A stretch of 64,000 bases of DNA, taken from Deltaproteobacteria bacterium (GTDB lineage Bacteria > Myxococcota > JADLHZ01). This document shows positions 34,501 through 41,884 of this stretch, one piece after another. Each line of letters begins with the position of its first letter. Position 1 is the first letter of the stretch. A program made the position numbers and the translations under genes. Location: contig JADLHZ010000108.1 in assembly GCA_020848545.1 (NCBI GenBank), positions 62,001 to 126,000 on the forward strand. Reading direction: 5' to 3'. The notes beneath the pieces are model-generated. The model ran no database searches and had not been told where the DNA came from. It worked only from the letters and a program-made list of their open reading frames with translations.

Positions 34501-36885
34501 CTAGAGATCTTCGACGAGGTCCATCACGCGGGAGAGCGGCGAATCGACGGTGCGATCGAGCAACGGCTGCACCACGTCCATCAGGCGATCCATCTGTTCG
34601 TTGGTATTCAAGCCGAGCGCGGGATCCGGCGCCTTCGGCATCATCATCGCGTCGATGAACACGTCGGGGTTCGCGAGCGACGGCACACGCATGCCGACCT
34701 TCGTCACCGCGTGCTGCGTGAGCGCATCGAAGTAGAGCGGCTCGGTCGCGGTCGCCCCGTTCTTGCACGCTTGCCGTTCGGGGGTGTTGCCGAGGTCGGA
34801 GCACACCGCGATGCGCTTGGCGCCGTTCGGCAACGTGCGCACGTAGAAGGGCACGCCGGCCGTCGTCAACGGCGATCGCAAGCGATGGGTGAAGGCGAGC
34901 GCACCGAAGTCGGCCGTGAACGGACGCGCGGCCGGCTGTGGATTGGGAAACTCGAAGCCGCCGCCGCTGCCGGCGACGTTGGCGCCGATGGCCGCGCAGT
35001 TGCCGCTGCTGTTGGGCCAACTGTCCGAGCAGGTGTAGCCCGAGATCTCCCAGTGGCCGAGCGTCTGCGGCGCGCTCGCGCTCTCGGCTGCGTCGACCGC
35101 GCTCTTCAGCTCGCCAATGAGCGTGCGGTAGTGGGTGCCCCACCCGTTCGGCAGACAGGCGACGAGCGCGCTGGAGACGCAGCCGACCGCCGACAGATCG
35201 CCGACGAGATCGTCGAACGCCGCGAGCTGGCCTGACACGGTCTTTCGATAGAACGACGCGTTCTTGTTCTCGTCGAGCACGAGCATGAAGCCCGTGTTCA
35301 GCGCGTTCGTGAGCGACACGTAGTCGATGTCGTCCCGCTGCGAATCCCAGACGAGCTCCTTCGTGATGACACTGCCGCCGATGCGCAGCCCGTTCGCGGC
35401 GACCTCACCGGCGGCGGCGAGCACCCCGATCAACGTGCGGACGAGCTTCAGCTCTCGGGCAGTCAGCTGAATGTCGTTCGGGGTCCGAAAGATCTCGTGT
35501 GGGAACGCGAAGATCATTCCCGGTGCTTGGCTGTAGGCCCGCTGCAAATCGTCGACGACGTAGCGCTTCAGGTCCGCAGCGATGTTCAAGAAGGCGAAGT
35601 AGACGTCGTTGACGTTCGAGCCGCCCTTCGAGCTGCGGACAGCGCTCGCGAACAGATCGAAGAAGAACCCTCCAGGCGCCAAACCGCTGCTCCCGTTCAT
35701 GTCGATCAGCTGATCGGCGGTGATCGACGTGCCGGTGAGCGGAGCCAAGATCGCCACCGCTTTTTGCGCGGCGGCGATCGTGATCGGCGTTGCCTTGTCG
35801 ACGAGCTGGCGCAAGGCGATCTTGAGCCGGCGTGGGTTGGTGCCTTGGTTCGTGCAGCCGGTGATCGCACCGGTCGTCGTCGAGCACCCCGTCTGTTCGA
35901 TCAGCGTCAGCTCGGTGACCGGCCCGACCGGCGATTGCCGCGGGACCACGGTCACGTACTCACCGGGCGCGATGCCGAGCTCGGTCAAGTAGACGAAGCC
36001 GGCGGCGGTGTTGTCGAGCGCGAAGTACACGGTACTTTGCGCCTGCGCGTCGTACCAAGCGATGTGCGTGCGCTTGTTCAAGTCGCGCGCGGTGTCGTCC
36101 TCGAGGCACGGCATCACCGCTCCCGGTCGCGCGCAGCCTTGCAACGCGTCGATCGGCGTGCCGTCGGTGACGTTGAAGCTCTTCAGCCCGCGAAAGACGA
36201 GCTTCATGCGAAAGCTGTCGAGCGCGGCATCGAGCGGCTGGATCAAGGTGAGGCTGCCGCGGGTTGGCGACGCGGGTTCGGCGCCGCCGTCGTTCGTCGT
36301 TTCGGTCGTGAGATACGACGAGTAGCGCGGCGTGACGGTCAAGGTCGAAGACGGCCCAGTGGCCGGCACCAGAGTCACGCCGAGATCGATCGGCGACTCC
36401 GGCCGGAGCCCACGCGCGACGAGATCGATCGCGCCGCCGTCGCCATAGATGTTCCTAGACCATGGCAAGACGCCGTCGACAGAAAAGACCCCGAGAAAAG
36501 TATTGAGCCCGTTCGACAGCTCGGGGGCGGCGATCAAGAACGAGAGGCCGCGATAAACGAAGTACTTCGCGTCCGGCGTCTCCTCGGGGAACGCCGCCAT
36601 CGCCGTCAGGTAGTCGTCGGCGCAGTGAAAGGTTCCGACGTGGTCGTTGGCGCGAAACGGCGTCTCGCAGTCCGGCGCGGCCGGGGGTTTCGGCGCCGTG
36701 ATCAGCGTCGCCTGAGAGCTTTGGTCGGTCAGCGACGCGGCGCCGTCGTCGTCGTCGAGCGTGGCGCCCGGATCGAGGTTTTGTTGGCCGTCGAGGCCGG
36801 CGCGTCCGTTCTTCAGGCCGTTGCAAGCCGAAGAGAGCCCGACCATGGTCGCCAATGCCGCCACCCAAAGCACGCGCGAGTCCAT
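34501..36885 (-). CDS. Large lipoprotein of unknown function
   Basis: 794 residues from the Met at 36885, which gives the signal peptide MDSRVLWVAALATMVGLSSAC with lipobox Ser-Ser-Ala-Cys. An acidic linker follows, then a long globular region with scattered cysteine pairs. No repeats, catalytic motif or known family were recognised. Starts farther upstream (36921, 36945) would bury the signal peptide. It is the last of a group of minus-strand envelope genes. Confidence 0.7.
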   Translation of the reverse strand: MDSRVLWVAALATMVGLSSACNGLKNGRAGLDGQQNLDPGATLDDDDGAASLTDQSSQATLITAPKPPAAPDCETPFRANDHVGTFHCADDYLTAMAAFPEETPDAKYFVYRGLSFLIAAPELSNGLNTFLGVFSVDGVLPWSRNIYGDGGAIDLVARGLRPESPIDLGVTLVPATGPSSTLTVTPRYSSYLTTETTNDGGAEPASPTRGSLTLIQPLDAALDSFRMKLVFRGLKSFNVTDGTPIDALQGCARPGAVMPCLEDDTARDLNKRTHIAWYDAQAQSTVYFALDNTAAGFVYLTELGIAPGEYVTVVPRQSPVGPVTELTLIEQTGCSTTTGAITGCTNQGTNPRRLKIALRQLVDKATPITIAAAQKAVAILAPLTGTSITADQLIDMNGSSGLAPGGFFFDLFASAVRSSKGGSNVNDVYFAFLNIAADLKRYVVDDLQRAYSQAPGMIFAFPHEIFRTPNDIQLTARELKLVRTLIGVLAAAGEVAANGLRIGGSVITKELVWDSQRDDIDYVSLTNALNTGFMLVLDENKNASFYRKTVSGQLAAFDDLVGDLSAVGCVSSALVACLPNGWGTHYRTLIGELKSAVDAAESASAPQTLGHWEISGYTCSDSWPNSSGNCAAIGANVAGSGGGFEFPNPQPAARPFTADFGALAFTHRLRSPLTTAGVPFYVRTLPNGAKRIAVCSDLGNTPERQACKNGATATEPLYFDALTQHAVTKVGMRVPSLANPDVFIDAMMMPKAPDPALGLNTNEQMDRLMDVVQPLLDRTVDSPLSRVMDLVEDL

Positions 36886-36966
36886 CCTGTTACTTTCCGT
36901 GATCGGGCTCAACTTGGCCATCTTTATCGACCGCCGCAGCGCCATGTACGGCCATGTCGGACAACT

Positions 36967-37449
36967 CTAATCCTTCGGGGCAGCCGGGACGTTCTCGAAG
37001 CGCACGCGCGAACCCGCGACGATCCCGTGGCGCGCCGCAAAGCCGCCGTTCACCTCGAGCACGAATTGGGCGGCGGCGTTCACTGAGCGGGTCGTCGTCG
37101 TCATGGGCGCTGCGTTCTCGACGATGCCGGCCACGCTCATGTCGGCTCGAATGAAGATCATGTCGAGCGCGATCAAGGTGTCCTTCATCCAGAACGTGAG
37201 GACGGACTCCTTCGGGAAGAGAAAGAGCATGCCGGCGTCTTCGGCGAGCTGCGCGCGGTTCATCAGGCCGGTTTGGCGCGTGCTCGGCGTGTCGACGACC
37301 TCCACGCTCACCTGCACCGTGTCGCCGTCTTTGCTGCCGAGGAAGACCAGCGGTTTTTCTGCCGGCGTCGTCGGTGTCGCTGGTTGTGGCTTGCCGTTAC
37401 AGTCTGCGCCCACACTCGCGAGCGCCAGCATGAGGACGAGCGCGCGCAC
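36967..37449 (-). CDS. DUF192-family exported protein
   Basis: 160 residues from a GTG. A signal peptide (VRALVLMLALASVGADC) precedes the DUF192 beta-barrel, recognisable by RQTGLMNRAQLAEDAGMLFLFP and FWMKDTLIALDMIFI. Family function is not established. It starts 2 bp after the stop of the upstream small lipoprotein gene, so the two are an operon. Longer upstream frames run over that gene and were rejected. Confidence 0.88.
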   Translation of the reverse strand: MRALVLMLALASVGADCNGKPQPATPTTPAEKPLVFLGSKDGDTVQVSVEVVDTPSTRQTGLMNRAQLAEDAGMLFLFPKESVLTFWMKDTLIALDMIFIRADMSVAGIVENAAPMTTTTRSVNAAAQFVLEVNGGFAARHGIVAGSRVRFENVPAAPKD

Positions 37450-37451
37450 GG

Positions 37452-37886
37452 CTACTCTTTGATGTCGCAGAAGTACGCTGGCTGATCCGGCACCGTCGTC
37501 TCGACGCGGCGGCACACCATGGTGTCGCGCGGACAGTCGCCGCTCACGTTCGGCCGGCAGGTCTTGGCGAGCAGGCAGTAACGGTTCTGCGACAACGGGC
37601 CGACGGGCTGCAGCTGCGCGCAGGCAAAGCCGTCGGGGCAGTTTCTGTCGCTGGCACATTCACGGGAGCAGTAGTTCGGACGCACCTGCGTCGAGACGCA
37701 CTGAAACGACTCGCACTTTCCGTCTTTGCGCACGGTGGCCGGAAAGACGATTTCGCTGTCGCCCGACACCGAGCTGTTGTCGTCTGGGACGGTTCCTTCG
37801 GGCGGCGGGCAGGAGTGACCGAGATCGCTCGGCTCACAAGCGACGAAAACGAGCGCGCAAAGGACGGCCAAGCGTGAGAGGGTCAC
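37452..37886 (-). CDS. Small Cys-rich lipoprotein
   Basis: 144 residues from a GTG chosen to expose the signal peptide VTLSRLAVLCALVFVAC with a Val-Ala-Cys lipobox. The mature part has paired cysteines (CESFQC, CSRECASDRNC) resembling the modules in the lipoprotein at 2995-3888. Function unknown; co-transcribed with the DUF192 gene. Confidence 0.75.
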   Translation of the reverse strand: MTLSRLAVLCALVFVACEPSDLGHSCPPPEGTVPDDNSSVSGDSEIVFPATVRKDGKCESFQCVSTQVRPNYCSRECASDRNCPDGFACAQLQPVGPLSQNRYCLLAKTCRPNVSGDCPRDTMVCRRVETTVPDQPAYFCDIKE

Positions 37887-37928
37887 GTCGTGGTGAGTAA
37901 CATCGCGAGATCGGCCTCGCAAGAATTC

Positions 37929-37961
37929 GTGGCCGTGAACGTGGGGCCGTGGCCGTGGCCG
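37929..37961. repeat. GTGGCC hexamer array
   Basis: Copies of GTGGCC and GTGAAC with one irregular unit occupy the gap between the glycosyltransferase stop and the small lipoprotein start. Confidence 0.6.
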
Positions 37962-37970
37962 ATTTTCCCC

Positions 37971-38642
37971 TCAAGATCCGATCGGCGCTTTGGCGAGCTG
38001 TCCGTTTGCACCGATGTTCTTCGATCGCAGCGACACCCGATCATCGCCCTCGACGTGATAGACGAGCGTCGGCCACTTCGCTTGCACCACCTTGGCGCCG
38101 AGCGCGTCGATGCGCTGATAGAGATCGTAATCCATCGACACGAGCTGACGTAGCCCGCGCACCCGCCGCAAGATCGCGCGCCGCACGACGAAGGTTCCGA
38201 GCAAGTGACACTGCGAGAAGTGGATGCGCTTCCCCGGCCGCTCGAGATCGGCGACGAACTGCCGCGCCCGCGGTCCGACGACGCGCGCGCCGCCCCACAC
38301 GAGATCGACGCTCGGATGCTTCGCCAAGAACGCGACCCGGCGTGCCAAGTGCGTCGGCGCGTACTCGTCGTCGTCGTCGAGAAACGCGACGAATGGGGAG
38401 CGCGCCATCGCGATCGCGAGGTTCAGCGCCGCGGCCTGTCCCGCATTCGCTTGCCGGGCGAAGATGATCCGGCGGTCCTCACGCGCAAAGGGCGCCACGG
38501 TCGGCCACAGCGGCGCCGCCGATCCGTCGTCGACGATGATGTGCTCGTAGTCGGCGAAGGTCTGCCCGCGCACGCTCGCGATTGCGCGGGCCAGCATCTT
38601 CGGACGCTGGTACGCTGCGGTGACGACGCTGATCGCGCTCAC
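37971..38642 (-). CDS. Family 2 glycosyltransferase
   Basis: 223 residues, a compact GT-A domain. ISVVTAAYQRPKML opens the nucleotide-binding fold, IIVDDGS is the first acidic motif, and FLDDDDE the DxD-type metal site; a later MDYDLYQRI matches the acceptor-side region. No membrane helix. The GTG start overlaps the stop of the upstream DUF4384-like gene by 4 nt. Donor and acceptor sugars are unknown. Confidence 0.88.
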   Translation of the reverse strand: MSAISVVTAAYQRPKMLARAIASVRGQTFADYEHIIVDDGSAAPLWPTVAPFAREDRRIIFARQANAGQAAALNLAIAMARSPFVAFLDDDDEYAPTHLARRVAFLAKHPSVDLVWGGARVVGPRARQFVADLERPGKRIHFSQCHLLGTFVVRRAILRRVRGLRQLVSMDYDLYQRIDALGAKVVQAKWPTLVYHVEGDDRVSLRSKNIGANGQLAKAPIGS

Positions 38643-40087
38643 GGCATCGTCGTCAGGGTGACCATCGCCTCGGCGGTCTCCGCTGCCGCCTTCTTCTTCG
38701 TGAGGCCGCGGTGCTTCACGAGCGCCGCCGTCTCGGTGACGACGTCGTACTTCTCGCCTTGCACGACCTGCGGCACGGTCGGCAGCGGCTCCGGCTTCTC
38801 GGTGAACGCCACGGCGTGCAAGCGCTCGATGCCGAACGGCGCCGTGACCTCGAAGACGTCGGGATACTCGACGGCGAAGTTCACCTTGCTCTGATCGATG
38901 TAATACGCCTGCGCCAAGGGCACCTTCGCGCCGCTCGCCAGCAAGTACACGAGGCGCACGTAGCAAGGCTTGTTCACGCGCATCAGCAGCTTCACTTCTT
39001 CTTTGGCCTGGAAGACGAGATTGCTCGCGCCCTTGCTGGTCCAAACTTCGACGCGCAAGTCGCCCGAGACCTGCTCACCCTGCGCGAGGATCTTCTGATC
39101 GACGAGCGCTTGCTGCAGGTTCTGCGGCACCAAGGAGAGATCCTTCGGCACGGCCGCCTTCTTTACGCTCGCTTCAGCGCTAGCGACGGCGACGCCAGAT
39201 GCGACTTCGCGCGCGATGACGACAATGCGCACCGCGTCGTCGAGCTCTGCGTAAGTGCCCTTCATCACGATCGCTTTGCCCAGCGGCTTCGGACCGAGGA
39301 GCTTCGCCGCGGCGATCTTGCTCTCGAGGTCGCCAGCGACCTGCCGCCCGAAGACGCTGGAGAAGCTCGTGACGCCGTAGGTGAGGGGCGCGATCGTCAG
39401 ACGCGCACCGGTGGCGACCCCTTGCTGCGATAATTGCAGCGCCAGCGACCCGACCGCGTCAGCCAGCGTCGACGCGGCGGCTTTCGCCAAGCGCACGAGC
39501 TGCTCGTCGATCTTTCCGTTCAGCGCGACGCTCTCGGCGGTGAACGCCGCGTCGCCGCCGGCGAGCACGCGCACGACCGCTTCGGCGTCGAGCGCTTCGG
39601 CGAGCGCCGTCCGCGCCGCCAGGAACGCGCGCATCGCGTCGGCCTCGGCGCCGCTCTTCTCGCCGCGGGCATACGCGTCCTTGGCAGAGAGCAGCGCGCG
39701 ATCGCGATCGGCGCGTGCGTCCGCTGCCGCTTGCGAGCGGGCGACGACCGCGAGCGCGTAGGCCTTGCCGGCAACCACGTGCGTCTCGAAGCGGAGGCCG
39801 GCGACGCGCACGTCGGTCGTCGCGCGCGTGAAGGCGGCGATCGCGTACGACTGCTTGCCGTTCTTCTCGGCGCTGACGTCGCTCTGCTCGGACTCGATGC
39901 GGACGCTGATCTGCTGCGCGACCTGGGCTGCGGCCTGCGACTTAGCGGCGTCGACGTTCCCGTCCGCAGCGGCGCCAAAACCGACGAGGTGCGTCGCCTG
40001 CGGATACTTCGCTGCCTTGCCGCCGCTCTGCACCCAATCCGGATCGGCGCCGAGACACAAAAACGCGATCGCGATCACCATGTGCAT
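38639..40087 (-). CDS. LPP20/DUF4384-like exported protein
   Basis: 482 residues from the first of two closely spaced ATGs (40087; 40081 is possible). A short hydrophobic N-terminus suggests export. Residues 30-120 resemble the LPP20/flagellar-assembly-lipoprotein fold (AKSQAAAQVAQQISVRIESEQS), and the C-terminal part (about 340-430, with LLMRVNKPCYVRLVYLLASG) resembles DUF4384. Such proteins are envelope-associated and of unknown role. It is divergent from the first outer-membrane barrel gene of the glt-like row and coupled to the glycosyltransferase gene. Confidence 0.72.
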   Translation of the reverse strand: MHMVIAIAFLCLGADPDWVQSGGKAAKYPQATHLVGFGAAADGNVDAAKSQAAAQVAQQISVRIESEQSDVSAEKNGKQSYAIAAFTRATTDVRVAGLRFETHVVAGKAYALAVVARSQAAADARADRDRALLSAKDAYARGEKSGAEADAMRAFLAARTALAEALDAEAVVRVLAGGDAAFTAESVALNGKIDEQLVRLAKAAASTLADAVGSLALQLSQQGVATGARLTIAPLTYGVTSFSSVFGRQVAGDLESKIAAAKLLGPKPLGKAIVMKGTYAELDDAVRIVVIAREVASGVAVASAEASVKKAAVPKDLSLVPQNLQQALVDQKILAQGEQVSGDLRVEVWTSKGASNLVFQAKEEVKLLMRVNKPCYVRLVYLLASGAKVPLAQAYYIDQSKVNFAVEYPDVFEVTAPFGIERLHAVAFTEKPEPLPTVPQVVQGEKYDVVTETAALVKHRGLTKKKAAAETAEAMVTLTTMP

Positions 40088-40118
40088 GGACGGCCATGAT
40101 CGCGGACCGGGACGACCA

Positions 40119-40134
40119 CCGCCAATAAACTTGT
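40119..40134 (+). promoter_or_regulatory. Upstream 16-mer, copy 1 (CCGCCAATAAACTTGT)
   Basis: An identical 16-mer occurs at 40970-40985, before the paralogous next gene. Its TTGT forms the start of a possible -35 (TTGTCA). No equally clear -10 follows in this copy. Confidence 0.55.
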
Positions 40135-40153
40135 CAGGAGATCGACGAACGAT

Positions 40154-40942
40154 ATGGTAGCCTTCGTGTCGCCCGTGAAACGCTTTCTCTTCCTCTGCGC
40201 CCTCGCGTCCGCCCCGCTCGTGTCGCCCGCCGCGTTTGCGGCTGACGCCGACAAGAAAGACGATCAAAAAAGCGACGGCGAAGGCGAGTCGAGCCGCGAC
40301 GATCGCATGGGCGATCGCTCCCGGCGCCTCACTGATCGCATCAAGAGCGTGCAGCGCAAGGCATTCATCAAGCGCGGCCGCCACGAGCTCTCGGTGAACG
40401 GCGGCCTATCGTTGAACGACGCGTTCTACCAGCAGTTCACGGTCGGCGCCGGCTATGCGTACCACATCGTCGATGCGCTCGCGCTCGAGGCGAGCTTCAA
40501 GTACTTCATGCCGCCGCTCGCGACCGACCCACGCATCCTCCGCGTCGAAGACCCCACCTCGCGCGTGTTGATCTACTCGCCGCAGCTGACGATCAGCGCC
40601 GAGGCGCAGTTCTCGCCGATCTACGGCAAGGTCTCGCTGATGGCCGAAGCGGTGGTCCACTTCGACCTCTACATCGCGGCGGGCGGCGGCGTGTTGATGA
40701 CGGAGCAACGGCGCGCGGGCGATGGCTCCGAGTGGCGCGGCCTCGGCACCGTCGCGATCGGCGCGCGCATCATGCTGACCGCGTGGCTCACGCTGCGCTT
40801 CGAGTTTCGCGACAACCTCTATCAAGATCCGCGCACCGCGAGCTCGGTTCGCCCGAACGAGAGCCCCGTGCAGAACCTCCTGATGTTCAATTTCGGGCTG
40901 TCGTTCTTCCTGCCGCCGAGCTTCGACTACAAGGGTGAATGA
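40154..40942 (+). CDS. Outer-membrane beta-barrel, GltB/GltA-like (first paralog)
   Basis: 262 residues. A signal peptide ends in AFAA; a charged linker with DKKDDQK follows, then a basic stretch (SRRLTDRIKSVQRKAF) and a barrel with alternating strands ending in the aromatic SFFLPPSFDYKGE. It shares long blocks with the next gene (SVNGGLSLNDAFYQQFTVG is one). By order and paired duplication it corresponds to gltB in the M. xanthus gltK-B-A-C cluster. The ATG at 40154 is used, but GTG at 40175 gives a more typical signal peptide. Confidence 0.78.
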   Translation: MVAFVSPVKRFLFLCALASAPLVSPAAFAADADKKDDQKSDGEGESSRDDRMGDRSRRLTDRIKSVQRKAFIKRGRHELSVNGGLSLNDAFYQQFTVGAGYAYHIVDALALEASFKYFMPPLATDPRILRVEDPTSRVLIYSPQLTISAEAQFSPIYGKVSLMAEAVVHFDLYIAAGGGVLMTEQRRAGDGSEWRGLGTVAIGARIMLTAWLTLRFEFRDNLYQDPRTASSVRPNESPVQNLLMFNFGLSFFLPPSFDYKGE

Positions 40943-40969
40943 TTTCGGTGCCAGAAAGCCCGTCGCGCT

Positions 40970-40985
40970 CCGCCAATAAACTTGT
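40970..40985 (+). promoter_or_regulatory. Upstream 16-mer, copy 2
   Basis: Identical to 40119-40134. Here it overlaps TTGTGA (40982-40987), which with a 17-bp spacer and TAAGCT (41005-41010) makes a plausible sigma-70-type promoter for the second barrel gene. Confidence 0.55.
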
Positions 40986-41065
40986 GACCCCTAGGAGCGA
41001 ACGCTAAGCTTACGGCCGAACTGCAAACGCTCGTAATCTCGGCCAGTTATGACTCAGGAGCCCCT

Positions 41066-41869
41066 GTGACGCGTGTGAAATGGCTCTTCGTCCCACTTCT
41101 GCTCGGAGCGGCGATCGCGCTCGTGTTGCCGCTGAGCGTGGCGCGCGCGGCGGAGTCTGGCGCGCCGACCGCCGACAAGAAGGACGATCAGAAAGCAGAC
41201 GACGGCAACGAGTCGGGCCGCGAAGATCGTTTGGAAGATCGCACGCGCCGGCTCGGCGATCGCATCAAGAGCGTGCAGCGGAAGGCGTTCATCAAGCGCA
41301 ACCGCCACGAGCTCAGCGTCAACGGCGGGCTCTCGCTGAACGACGCGTTCTATCAACAGTTCACCGTCGGCGGCGGCTACACCTATCACATCACCGAGCA
41401 CTTCGCGCTCGAGGCCAACTTCAAGTACTTCCTGCCGCCGCTGCGCACGGACGCCGTCCGTATCGTGCGCACGACCGAATCGGCGACGCCGATCCTGATC
41501 TACTCTCCGCAGCTCTCGATCACCGGCGAGCTCCAGTTCGCGCCGATCTACGGGAAGATCTCGCTGATGGCGGAAGCGATCATCCACTTCGACGTCTACA
41601 TCGCCGCCGGCTTCGGGGTCGTGATGACGGAGGAGCGTCACCCGGGCGACGGCTCACCGTGGCGCGCGCTCGGCACCGCCGCGATCGGCGCGCGCATCAT
41701 GACAACGGATTGGCTGACGATCCGCGCCGAGATCCGCGATCAGATCTATCAAGACACGCGCACCTCGAGCGCCGCGCGGCCGAACGAGAACGCGATTCAG
41801 AACATGCTCACCTTCAACCTGGGCGTCTCGTTCTTCCTGCCGCCGAGCTTCGATTACCGTTACGAGTGA
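41066..41869 (+). CDS. Outer-membrane beta-barrel, GltA/GltB-like (second paralog)
   Basis: 267 residues from GTG, preceded by AGGAG at good spacing. Signal peptide to about residue 28, the same charged linker and basic patch as the preceding protein, then a barrel closing with SFFLPPSFDYRYE. The two barrels are clearly tandem duplicates. In M. xanthus GltA and GltB are outer-membrane parts of the gliding machinery; this copy is placed like gltA. The following gltC-like gene starts 15 bp after the stop. Confidence 0.78.
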   Translation: MTRVKWLFVPLLLGAAIALVLPLSVARAAESGAPTADKKDDQKADDGNESGREDRLEDRTRRLGDRIKSVQRKAFIKRNRHELSVNGGLSLNDAFYQQFTVGGGYTYHITEHFALEANFKYFLPPLRTDAVRIVRTTESATPILIYSPQLSITGELQFAPIYGKISLMAEAIIHFDVYIAAGFGVVMTEERHPGDGSPWRALGTAAIGARIMTTDWLTIRAEIRDQIYQDTRTSSAARPNENAIQNMLTFNLGVSFFLPPSFDYRYE

Positions 41870-41884
41870 GTGAGGAAATTTGAG

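Noticed and set aside
41066-41869. Citrate synthase or glutamate synthase from the glt gene names
   Set aside because: The names here refer to the gliding-transducer (Glt) proteins of Myxococcus; the sequences are barrels and TPR proteins with no relation to those enzymes.
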